From Shimia_B sp039198835 (lineage in GTDB: Bacteria > Pseudomonadota > Alphaproteobacteria > Rhodobacterales > Rhodobacteraceae): 30,085 bases of DNA. Positions within the stretch are counted from its first letter, which is position 1, and each line of letters starts with the position of its first letter. The position numbers were made by a program, and so were the translations under genes. Where the stretch lies: positions 1 through 30,085 of the forward strand of contig JBCCTH010000003.1 in the NCBI GenBank assembly GCA_039198835.1, written 5' to 3'. A model generated the notes under the pieces. The model was not told the DNA's origin and made no database searches. It saw only the letters and a program-made list of their open reading frames with translations. Below, one piece after another: positions 23,089 to 30,085 of the stretch.

Positions 23089-26000
23089 ATGAGAATTGAA
23101 CGCTCGTTCACGACGCAGGGCCAGGACGCATATGAGGGCGTCCCTTTCACGACGACCACATCCGAGATCCGCAATCCGGATGGGACAATCGTCTTTCAGG
23201 CGAAAGACATCGAAATCCCCGCTGATTGGAGCCAGGTGGCGTCTGATGTCATCGCGCAGAAGTATTTCCGCAAGGCGGGCGTGCCCTCGAAGCTCAAAGC
23301 GGTGAAAGAAAAAGATGTGCCTGAGTTTCTGTGGCGTCATGTGCCCGCCGATGGGGCCGAGACGGTCGGTGAGACCTCTGCCAAACAAGTGTTTGACCGC
23401 CTCGCGGGGGCTTGGGCCTATTGGGGTTGGAAGGGCGGCTATTTCACAACCGAGGAAGATGCGCGCGCTTATTATGACGAAATGCGTCACATGCTCGCCA
23501 CGCAGCGGGGCGCGCCGAATTCGCCGCAATGGTTTAACACCGGCCTCCATTGGGCCTACGGCATCGATGGACCGTCGCAAGGGCATCATTATGTGGATTA
23601 CAAAACCGGAAAGCTGACGAAATCGAAGTCAGCCTATGAGCATCCGCAGCCCCATGCCTGTTTCATCCAGTCGGTGCAGGATGATCTCGTGAATGACGGG
23701 GGCATCATGGATCTCTGGGTCCGCGAAGCGCGCCTTTTCAAATATGGCTCGGGCACCGGCACCAACTTTTCGTCGCTGCGCGGCGAAGGCGAAAGCCTGT
23801 CTGGCGGCGGCAAATCTTCTGGTCTCATGGGCTTCCTCAAGATCGGCGATCGGGCCGCGGGCGCGATCAAATCGGGCGGCACGACGCGTCGCGCGGCGAA
23901 GATGGTCATTTGTGATGCCGATCACCCCGATATCGAAGATTTCATCAACTGGAAGGTCATCGAAGAGCAAAAGGTGGCGAGCATCGTCGCGGGCTCGAAG
24001 ATGCACGAGGAAAAGCTTAACGGCATCTTTAGGGCCATCGCCGCGTGGGATGGAAAAGCAGACGATGCCTATGACCCGAAGACGAACAAAAGCCTGGGCG
24101 AGGCTGTGCGCGCGGCCAAAAGGGTCGCTATCCCGGAAACTTACGTCAAGCGCGTGCTCGATTACGCGCGCCAGGGTCACACATCCATCGAATTCCCGAC
24201 CTACAACACAGATTGGGACAGCGAGGCCTATAGCTCGGTCTCGGGCCAAAATTCGAACAACTCGATCCGCGTTACCGATGCGTTTCTCTACGCTGTCGAG
24301 AAAGATGCTGACTGGCAGCTGGTGAACCGCAAGGACGGACGCGTCGCGAAAACGATGAAAGCGCGCGATCTTTGGGATCAGGTCGGCCATGCGGCCTGGG
24401 CCTGTGCGGATCCGGGCATCCAGTATCATGATACGGTCAATGCCTGGCATACCTGCCCGGAAGACGGCGAGATCCGCGGGTCGAACCCGTGCTCTGAATA
24501 CATGTTCCTCGACGATACAGCCTGTAACCTCGCTTCGATGAACCTGCTCACCTTCTACAAAGACGGCGAGTTTGCGGTCGAAGATTACATGAACGCCACG
24601 CGCCTTTGGACGGTGACGCTCGAAATTTCGGTGATGATGGCGCAGTTCCCTTCGAAGGAGATCGCGCAACGCTCCTTTGACTTCCGAACGCTGGGCCTCG
24701 GCTACGCCAATATCGGCGGGCTCCTCATGAACATGGGCTATAGCTATGACAGCGATGAAGGGCGCGCGCTGTGCGGGTCGCTCACCGCGATCATGACCGG
24801 TGTGTCTTATGCCACCTCAGCGGAAATGGCAGGCGAGCTCGGCGCGTTCGCGGGCTATGCCCGCAACAAAGCCCACATGCTGCGCGTCATCAAAAACCAC
24901 CGGAATGCCGCATTGGGCAACAGCGAGGGCTACGAGGCGATCAATGTGAACCCGGTGGCACTCGACCACGGGAACTGCCCGGATGCCCGGCTTCCTAAAA
25001 TAGCCGTTGAAGCCTGGGATCAGGCCTATGCGCTCGGCAAAAAGCACGGGTTCCGCAACGCGCAGGTCTCGGTCATCGCGCCCACGGGGACAATCGGCCT
25101 GGTGATGGATTGCGACACGACAGGGATCGAGCCCGATTTCGCGCTCGTGAAGTTCAAAAAGCTCGCAGGTGGCGGCTATTTCAAGATCATCAACCGCTCG
25201 GTTCCCGCCGCGCTCGCTGCATTGGGCTATCGCGAGAGCGAGATCGGCGAGATCATCTCTTACGCGGTGGGGCATGGCACGCTGGGCAATGCGCCCGGGA
25301 TCAACCACACCGCGCTCATCGGGCATGGCTTTGGCCAGCCAGAAATCGACAAGATCGAAGCGGCGCTGCCTTCGGCTTTTGACATCCGCTTCGTTTTCAA
25401 TCAGTGGACGCTGGGGGCAGAATTCTGCACAGACGTCTTGGGCATTCCCGCAGAGCGCCTCAATGACCCGAGCTTTGATCTCCTCGTCCATCTCGGCTTT
25501 TCGAAAGAGGCCATCGAGGCCGCCAATGACCATGTCTGCGGAACGATGACGCTCGAGGGCGCGCCCTTCTTGAAAGACGCGCATCTGAGGGTGTTCGATT
25601 GCGCCAATCCCTGCGGCAAGCGCGGCAAGCGGTTTTTGAGCGTCAACAGCCACATCGATATGATGGCCGCCGCGCAGAGCTTTATCTCGGGCGCGATTTC
25701 AAAAACGATCAACATGCCCAATGACGCGACCATCGATGAGGTCCAGGAAGCCTATGAGCGGTCCTGCAGATGGGCGTGAAGGCGAATGCGATCTATCGCG
25801 ACGGATCAAAGCTCTCGCAGCCGCTTGCGGCGGCGCTCGTTGAAGACGATGACGCGGCGGCAGAGCTGCTTGAGACCGGATCACTCCCTGAAAAAGCGGC
25901 GCTGCTCGCTGAGAAGATCGTCGAAAAGGTCGTGATCAAGGAGGTTGCGAAATCGCGCCGCGATAAGATGCCCGAACGCCGGCGGGGCTACACCCAGAAG

Positions 26001-26741
26001 GCGATTGTCGGCGGGCACAAGGTCTATCTGCGCACGGGCGAATATCAAGACGGCAAGCTCGGTGAAATCTTTATCGACATGCATAAAGAGGGTGCGGGCT
26101 TTCGGGCGATGATGAATAACTTCGCCATCGCTGTGTCCGTCGCGCTGCAATATGGCGTGCCGCTCGAAGAATTCGTGGATGCGTTCACCTTCACGAAGTT
26201 CGAGCCCGCCGGAATGGTCCAGGGCAACGACTCGATCAAGAATGCGACCTCGATCCTCGATTACATCTTCCGCGAACTCGCTGTCTCTTATCTTGACCGC
26301 ACCGAGCTCGCACATGTGAAGCCGGAAGGCTCGACCTTCGATGAGCTCGGGCGCGGCGAGGATGAGGGTGTCTCGAACGTGCAGGCCCCTTCGGAGGCTT
26401 CGGCGATCAAGGGTGTCGAGGTGCTCAAGCAGATGGTCTCAACAGGCTATCACAGGAACCGCGTCCCGCAGGAATTTGTGGTCTATCAAGGCGGTGCCGG
26501 GGCCATGGCGCTCGATACATCGCTTGACCCCGCGCAGGCTTTGGCCGCGCTCGTGCCGCAAGTGGCCAATGTGCAAAGCCCGGCACGCGCCGCGGGGGCT
26601 GTGACGATGAATGCGTCGGCCAAGGCCAAGATGCAGGGCTATGAAGGCGACCCTTGCGGTGAATGCGGGAACTACACGCTCGTGCGCAACGGCACGTGCA
26701 TGAAGTGCAACACATGCGGCGCGACAACGGGCTGTAGCTAG
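23089..26741 (+). CDS. nrdJ: Vitamin B12-dependent (class II) ribonucleotide reductase, frameshifted
   Basis: Makes deoxyribonucleotides using adenosylcobalamin. The N-terminal piece (23089-25779) has APNSPQWFNTGLHW (~142-155), SNPCSEYMFLDDTACNLASM with Cys468, and VIAPTGTIGLVMDCDTTGIEPDF. The frame as written ends soon after EVQEAYERSC. The other frame continues the family at once (GVKANAIYRDGSKLSQPL, from 25770), through YTQKAIVGGHKVYLRTGEY, to a C-terminal zinc-ribbon-like CGECG...CMKCNTC. Restoring one G (TGGCAG instead of TGCAG at 25765-25767) joins both into about 1,217 aa, the normal length. The start is ATG 23089 with AGAGG 7 nt upstream; GTG 23065 is the alternative. NrdR-like boxes lie upstream and a terminator downstream. 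Confidence 0.95.
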
Positions 26742-26759
26742 AGGGAGAGGCCCACGATC

Positions 26760-26903
26760 ATGGCAAGGGAATTGGCGCCTGCTGTGTGCCAGCGCCTTGC
26801 CCTTCAAGCGAGAGGCATCGGCATCTCGCAGAGTTCTGGGGCGGGTGCGCTCGCCCCCGACGCAGCTCAGGCCGCAGGCAGAAAACACCGAGCGGTAAGA
26901 TAA
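26760..26903 (+). CDS. Possible 47-aa small protein after nrdJ
   Basis: ATG 26760 opens 47 codons to TAA 26901, with GGGAGAGG about 10 nt upstream and 18 bp after the nrdJ stop. The product begins MARELAPAVCQRLALQARG and is rich in Ala, Gly and Arg. No family is recognised. The 5' third is also a strong inverted repeat, so it may be RNA structure rather than a gene. Confidence 0.2.
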   Translation: MARELAPAVCQRLALQARGIGISQSSGAGALAPDAAQAAGRKHRAVR

Positions 26904-26924
26904 GTGAGCCTGAGTGGCGAACCT

Positions 26925-26956
26925 GGCCGGGGGGACACCCCCGGCCTTTTTCTTTT
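26925..26956 (+). terminator. Intrinsic terminator of nrdJ
   Basis: GGCCGGGGG and CCCCCGGCC form a perfect 9-bp stem with loop GACA, followed by TTTTTCTTTT. It would end plus-strand transcription from nrdJ. There is no matching A-run before the stem, so it is not bidirectional. Confidence 0.93.
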
Positions 26957-27047
26957 GGACCGCGGGTTTGGCCTGTTTTGAAGGGGGCGCCGCTGCGCGG
27001 CGTTTGGGCGTTGCCCTTGCCCCAGACTAATTTTGGCCAAGGGCCCG

Positions 27048-27719
27048 CTAAGGGCCGGCGCGTTCGTCTGACATGCCTCCGCCACGGGCAAGGATATGAT
27101 AAGCGATCTCGGCCCCCGTGGTGCGCTGGCGGAGCGGCCCCGCGATCTCGCGGCGCTCGATGATCTTTATCTCGAAATCATCGCCGTAGAGCGCGGCGAC
27201 CTCTTCAAATGGCACGGAATGCGGCGGGCCTTGCATTGCCGGATTGTCATACTCGAAGGTGATGAGAAGCTGCGGCGCCTGCGCTGTGATGGCTGCGAGA
27301 TGGGGCGCATAGCGCGCGCGCATGTCGGGCGGAAGCGCGACGAGCGCCGCGCGATCAAAGACTGCGTCGATTTCGCCGATGTCTGCCGCGCGCAGATCAA
27401 AGATATCGCCCTGATAGATCGTGATCGCATCCGCGCGGTAGCGCTTGAGCGTGCCGTGCGATGAGATCTCGGGCGTGAGCGACTGCTCGTCGAAGAAGGC
27501 TTCGACGGCGCGTTGATCGAGTTCTGCCCCCACGACATCATGGCCGCGTGCTGCAAGCCATGCCAGATCAACGGCCTTTCCACATAACGGCACGAAAATG
27601 CGCGCGCCGGTCTTGAGCCCCAGCGCGGCAAGGTTGCGCTCTAGCAAAGCGTTGGGCGCGCCTTCATGAAAGGCGATCCGGCCCGTGGCCCATCTTTCAT
27701 GCCAGAAACCCGCCTCCAT
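27048..27719 (-). CDS. Thiopurine S-methyltransferase (TPMT) family protein
   Basis: 223-aa SAM-dependent methyltransferase. The N-terminus FWHERWATGRIAFHEGAPNALL matches bacterial TPMT (WHxxW...GxxxFH). The SAM site includes IFVPLCGKAVDLAWLAARGHDVVGAELDQRAVEAFF, and FDRAALVALPPDMRARYAPHL is the following family block. Bacterial relatives methylate thiopurines and some act on selenium or tellurium compounds; the substrate here is unknown. The ATG lies one base after the stop of the SMR transporter gene, so the two form a tight pair. Confidence 0.92.
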   Translation of the reverse strand: MEAGFWHERWATGRIAFHEGAPNALLERNLAALGLKTGARIFVPLCGKAVDLAWLAARGHDVVGAELDQRAVEAFFDEQSLTPEISSHGTLKRYRADAITIYQGDIFDLRAADIGEIDAVFDRAALVALPPDMRARYAPHLAAITAQAPQLLITFEYDNPAMQGPPHSVPFEEVAALYGDDFEIKIIERREIAGPLRQRTTGAEIAYHILARGGGMSDERAGP

Positions 27720-27720
27720 C

Positions 27721-28056
27721 TCAGTGGCTCACGGACGTTGAGAAGAGATGGATGATGGCCACGCCGCCGATGATCATCGCGAGGCCGAGAACCGCCGCGA
27801 GATCGAGCATCTGGCCGAAGAAGACGAAACCGATCGTGGCAATGAGCACGATCCCCAGCGCGCTCCAGATCGCATAGGCGATGCCGACGGGGATTGTCTT
27901 GAGGGTCAGCGCGAGGAGAAAAAAGCTGATCCCGTAGGCCACAACGACGAGCGCGGAGGGCCAGAACCGGCTGAATTGCTCTGAGGCCTGCAAGGCGCTT
28001 GTGCCCACGACTTCGAAGACGATGGCGGCGATGAGATAATAATAGGCGATGGGCAT
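27721..28056 (-). CDS. Small multidrug resistance (EmrE/QacE-type) transporter
   Basis: 111 aa with four membrane helices. The essential proton- and substrate-binding glutamate is Glu15 in IVFEVVGTSALQAS, and the family block GIAYAIWSALGIVLIATIGFVFFGQ is present. Members export cationic toxic compounds or guanidinium in exchange for protons; the EmrE-like tryptophan block favours the Qac subgroup. ATG 28056 has GGAG 7 nt upstream. The longer reading frame above it is Pro/Ser-rich and unsupported. The gene is followed directly by the TPMT-family gene. Confidence 0.93.
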   Translation of the reverse strand: MPIAYYYLIAAIVFEVVGTSALQASEQFSRFWPSALVVVAYGISFFLLALTLKTIPVGIAYAIWSALGIVLIATIGFVFFGQMLDLAAVLGLAMIIGGVAIIHLFSTSVSH

Positions 28057-28147
28057 GGCGGGCTCCGGGCTATTGGGCGCGGTGCAGTCTCCCGTGTCGC
28101 CGGGGGCGGCGCAAGAGTGCGGGGCCGGGGGCGGGGCCGCTTTGGGC

Positions 28148-28771
28148 TCAATTGGCGATGTAACGATCACGGCGATGATTGAAGGCGATGACGCCATTGA
28201 GCACGATGGCCCCGAGAAGCGAATAGGCCACGATGGTGGCTGGAAAGAGAAATATCGCGACCGCAAAGATGGCGGCATCGACGGCAAGTTGAAAATAGCC
28301 CGCTTTGAAGCCTGTGCGATCCTGGATCATGAGCGCCACAACGCCGAGCCCGCCGAGCGAACCGCGATGACGGAAACACGCCAAAAGACCCAGGCCCACG
28401 GTTGTGCCGAAAACGAGCGTGCCCACGAGCGGATTGAGCCCCTCGAAGGCGATGAAGACCGGCAGGTAATCAGACAGCAGGGACACAGCCGTCACGCAGA
28501 AAAGGCTCTTGAGCGTGAATTCGAGCCCGAGCCTGAGATAGGCAAAAAGATAAAACGGGATATTGATCAGGAAGAAGACCACGCCGAATGACCAGCCCAT
28601 CGGATAGGCGATAAGGAGCGCGAGCCCGGCTGTCTGACCCGTCAGAAAGCCCAGATGCGTCAGGAAAACGAGGCCAACGGAGGTGAGAAAGCACCCGATA
28701 GAAAGGCCCTGGGCGTCTTCGAGCGGCGTATGGGCGACCGCGTCAGGATCGATGACCATGGGTGCTGGCAT
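28148..28771 (-). CDS. YitT-family integral membrane protein
   Basis: 207 aa from ATG 28771, with about five or six membrane helices (ends at ~26-50, 55-82, 90-110, 115-135, 150-195). FLTHLGFLTGQTAGLALLI, GWSFGVVFFLINIPFYLFAY and HRGSLGGLGVVALMIQDRTGFKAGYFQL match the YitT/DUF161 membrane domain. The usual C-terminal soluble domain (DUF2179) is absent. The function is not established. The start is uncertain; TTG 28792 and ATG 28759 are alternatives and none has a good ribosome-binding site. Confidence 0.82.
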   Translation of the reverse strand: MPAPMVIDPDAVAHTPLEDAQGLSIGCFLTSVGLVFLTHLGFLTGQTAGLALLIAYPMGWSFGVVFFLINIPFYLFAYLRLGLEFTLKSLFCVTAVSLLSDYLPVFIAFEGLNPLVGTLVFGTTVGLGLLACFRHRGSLGGLGVVALMIQDRTGFKAGYFQLAVDAAIFAVAIFLFPATIVAYSLLGAIVLNGVIAFNHRRDRYIAN

Positions 28772-28810
28772 GGCCGTGATCTTACGCTGCAATGCAGCGC
28801 AATCAAGCGC

Positions 28811-29116
28811 TCAGGTCTCTTTTTCGGTCGTGAAGGTCAGAGGATAGCCCGCGCGCGCGCCAGCCTCTGTGGCCACTTGAGCGCGCATTTCAGCGATCTC
28901 GAAGGTAAAGACAGCAACAACACAGCTGCCTTTCTGATGTGCGGTGATCATGATCGCCTCTGCCTCGCTTTCTCCCATGTGAAAGACCCGCATCAACACC
29001 TTGATCACAAACTCGCGCGGCGTGAAATCATCGTTGAGCAAGATGACTTTCCAGAGCGGCGGACGCTCTGTTTTCGGTGTGGTCTTTGGCTTGGCGGGGG
29101 CGACGATCTCTGACAT
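28811..29116 (-). CDS. clpS: ATP-dependent Clp protease adaptor ClpS
   Basis: 101-aa adaptor that binds N-degron proteins and hands them to ClpAP. The core is PPLWKVILLNDDFTPREFVIKVLMRVF, with the NDDFTP motif that contacts the N-terminal residue of the substrate, followed by HMGESEAEAIMITAHQKGSCVVAVFTFEIAEMRA. The first ~25 residues form the usual Pro/Lys-rich flexible tail. ATG 29116 is chosen because it gives the standard length; an upstream in-frame ATG at 29134 is possible. clpA is not adjacent in this window. Confidence 0.96.
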   Translation of the reverse strand: MSEIVAPAKPKTTPKTERPPLWKVILLNDDFTPREFVIKVLMRVFHMGESEAEAIMITAHQKGSCVVAVFTFEIAEMRAQVATEAGARAGYPLTFTTEKET

Positions 29117-29152
29117 CGCGTTGACGTATAACACGGATTGAAGGGGATTTGG

Positions 29153-29596
29153 CTAGAAGATGGCGCGCTCCATCACGGGCAATTTTCGCTCGGGATCAAC
29201 CGAAGAGGCGACATGGCCAACGGTCAGAAACCCTGCCTTCAAGTAAAAGCTCTCGGCCTTCGGTTCAGACTCTAGGATCAGCCGCTTGAGGCCCAAAACG
29301 CGCGCGCGGTCATTGGCCCATCTCAAAAGTGCCGTGCCGACACCCTTTCGCTGGGCGCTCGGGTCGATGAAAAGATGGCCGACGCGGCCCGCCCGGCCTT
29401 CTTCATGCAGCTCGACATATCCCAAAACTGCGCCGTCTTCAGCGATTTGAGGTGTCCCCCAGGCTTCGGGGCGCACCGTGAGCTCTTCGCGGCACGCCTC
29501 GATGAAAGCCGCTGAATAGCCCCAGCTCGCTTTTGAGCGCAGCACGAGCGCGGTGAGCTCGGCCGCTTCATGCGCATGAGGGGCGCGCAGGATCAC
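29153..29596 (-). CDS. GNAT-family N-acetyltransferase
   Basis: 147 aa, one GNAT domain. Acetyl-CoA binding motif A is VGHLFIDPSAQRKGVGTALLRWA (~72-94, with Q/RxxGxG), preceded by GYVELHEEGRAG and followed by LILESEPKAESFYLKAGF. The substrate is unknown. The start overlaps the icd stop by 4 bp (ATGA), so it is probably translated from the icd message. Confidence 0.9.
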   Translation of the reverse strand: MILRAPHAHEAAELTALVLRSKASWGYSAAFIEACREELTVRPEAWGTPQIAEDGAVLGYVELHEEGRAGRVGHLFIDPSAQRKGVGTALLRWANDRARVLGLKRLILESEPKAESFYLKAGFLTVGHVASSVDPERKLPVMERAIF

Positions 29597-30085
29597 GCGA
29601 GCGCGTCTTGTACACGTTCATCGATCTTTTCGAGAAAGCCCATCGTTGTCAGCCAGCCCTGGTTGGGGCCGACAAGCAGCGCGAGATCCTTGGTCATGAA
29701 ACCGCTTTCGACAGTCTCCACGATCACGCGTTCGAGCGTCTCGGCGAAGTTTTGGAGCGGCTCGTTACCATCGAGCTTGGCGCGGTGCTTGAGCGCGCCC
29801 GTCCAGGCATAGATCGAGGCGATGGAGTTGGTCGAGGTCGCCTCGCCGTTTTGATGCTGGCGGTAATGGCGGGTCACTGTGCCATGGGCGGCTTCTGCCT
29901 CGACGATTTTACCATCGGGTGTCATCAGTTGAGAGGTCATCAGCCCGAGAGATCCAAACCCCTGGGCAACGGTATCGGATTGGACATCGCCATCATAATT
30001 CTTGCAGGCCCAGACATAGCCGCCCGACCATTTGAGCGATGGCGCGACCATGTCATCGATCAGACGATGCTCGTACCAGATCCCC
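29593..30085 (-). CDS. icd: Isocitrate dehydrogenase (NADP-dependent), C-terminal part
   Basis: Oxidative decarboxylation of isocitrate to 2-oxoglutarate in the TCA cycle. Only the last ~163 residues are inside the window. They match the eukaryotic-like NADP-IDH common in alphaproteobacteria: IWYEHRLIDDMVAPSLKWSG, WACKNYDGDVQSDTVAQGFG, SLGLMTSQLM, EAAHGTVTRHYRQHQNGE, STNSIASIYAWTG and ESGFMTKDLALLVG. The frame stays open to the window edge. The end overlaps the GNAT gene by 4 bp. Confidence 0.96.
   Translation of the reverse strand, partial: GIWYEHRLIDDMVAPSLKWSGGYVWACKNYDGDVQSDTVAQGFGSLGLMTSQLMTPDGKIVEAEAAHGTVTRHYRQHQNGEATSTNSIASIYAWTGALKHRAKLDGNEPLQNFAETLERVIVETVESGFMTKDLALLVGPNQGWLTTMGFLEKIDERVQDALA

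Larger units (their letters stand above)
26742..27047. other. 306-bp region downstream of nrdJ
   Basis: It contains a GC-rich inverted repeat at ~26762-26804 (GGCAAGG...CCTTGCC with inner GGCGC/GCGCC), a 47-codon ORF, the nrdJ terminator at 26925-26956 and a GCGCCGC/GCGGCG hairpin at 26987-27002. The latter has no T-run on either strand, so it is not clearly a terminator for the methyltransferase gene. Confidence 0.5.

Noticed and set aside
23629..24669. 346-codon open frame antisense to nrdJ
   Set aside because: It is a shadow frame opposite a highly conserved reductase, with no recognisable family.
23089..26741. nrdJ as a natural two-gene split enzyme
   Set aside because: The second part has no ribosome-binding site at 25770 and the two frames join exactly with one added base, so a frameshift is simpler.
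28057..28287. N-terminal extension of the SMR transporter by 77 codons
   Set aside because: The added part is Pro/Ser-rich, overlaps the YitT-like gene and precedes the normal four-helix start, which has its own GGAG.

Overview
The window looks like a chromosomal segment of a high-GC alphaproteobacterium, most likely of the Rhodobacterales/Roseobacter group. The evidence is the gene order comEC / gltX-gltA next to lexA, moeA, moaC and trpCDG, a vitamin B12-dependent class II ribonucleotide reductase, an alphaproteobacterial-type SOS box (GTTC-N7-GTTC) and strong GC bias. No phage, transposase, plasmid or CRISPR genes were seen. Most of the content is housekeeping.

Layout. (1) 1-2152, minus: gltX, then the N-terminal half of gltA, which carries a one-base frameshift. 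(2) 2267-4348, plus: comEC, divergent from gltX. (3) 4269-4965: a degenerate tandem repeat of about 173 bp that fills the space between the convergent 3' ends of comEC and lexA; this is the most unusual structure here. (4) 4929-9749, minus: trpG-trpD-trpC-moaC-moeA, joined by 4-bp ATGA overlaps, then lexA with its own SOS-box promoter. (5) 9919-14470, plus: a periplasmic COG2861 'divergent polysaccharide deacetylase' protein, then a GtrA-like flippase, a GtrB-like polyprenyl-phosphate glycosyltransferase and a large polytopic membrane protein. (6) 14467-20340, minus: fabI, gpt, a class I/II aminotransferase, a PpiD-like folding factor and trpE. (7) 20413-22132, plus: pdxH, a two-domain cold-shock protein and a secreted DUF192 protein, then tRNA-Pro(UGG). 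(8) 22262-22732, minus: a small lipoprotein. (9) 23089-26741, plus: nrdJ, with two candidate NrdR boxes and a structured leader upstream, a one-base frameshift near codon 892 and a strong intrinsic terminator downstream. (10) 27048-30085, minus: icd (partial), a GNAT acetyltransferase, clpS, a YitT-like membrane protein, an SMR transporter and a TPMT-family methyltransferase.

How the genes work together. Anthranilate synthase is split over two operons (trpE with ppiD; trpG with trpD and trpC), so the first steps of tryptophan synthesis are encoded but not co-transcribed. moaC and moeA serve molybdenum cofactor synthesis inside the trp operon. lexA lies at the end of that operon but has an SOS promoter that begins at the moeA stop codon. 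The gtr-like genes plus the COG2861 protein may form an envelope-glycan module. Both frameshifts look like loss of one G from a GG doublet in otherwise intact, highly conserved genes, so sequence error is the leading explanation.
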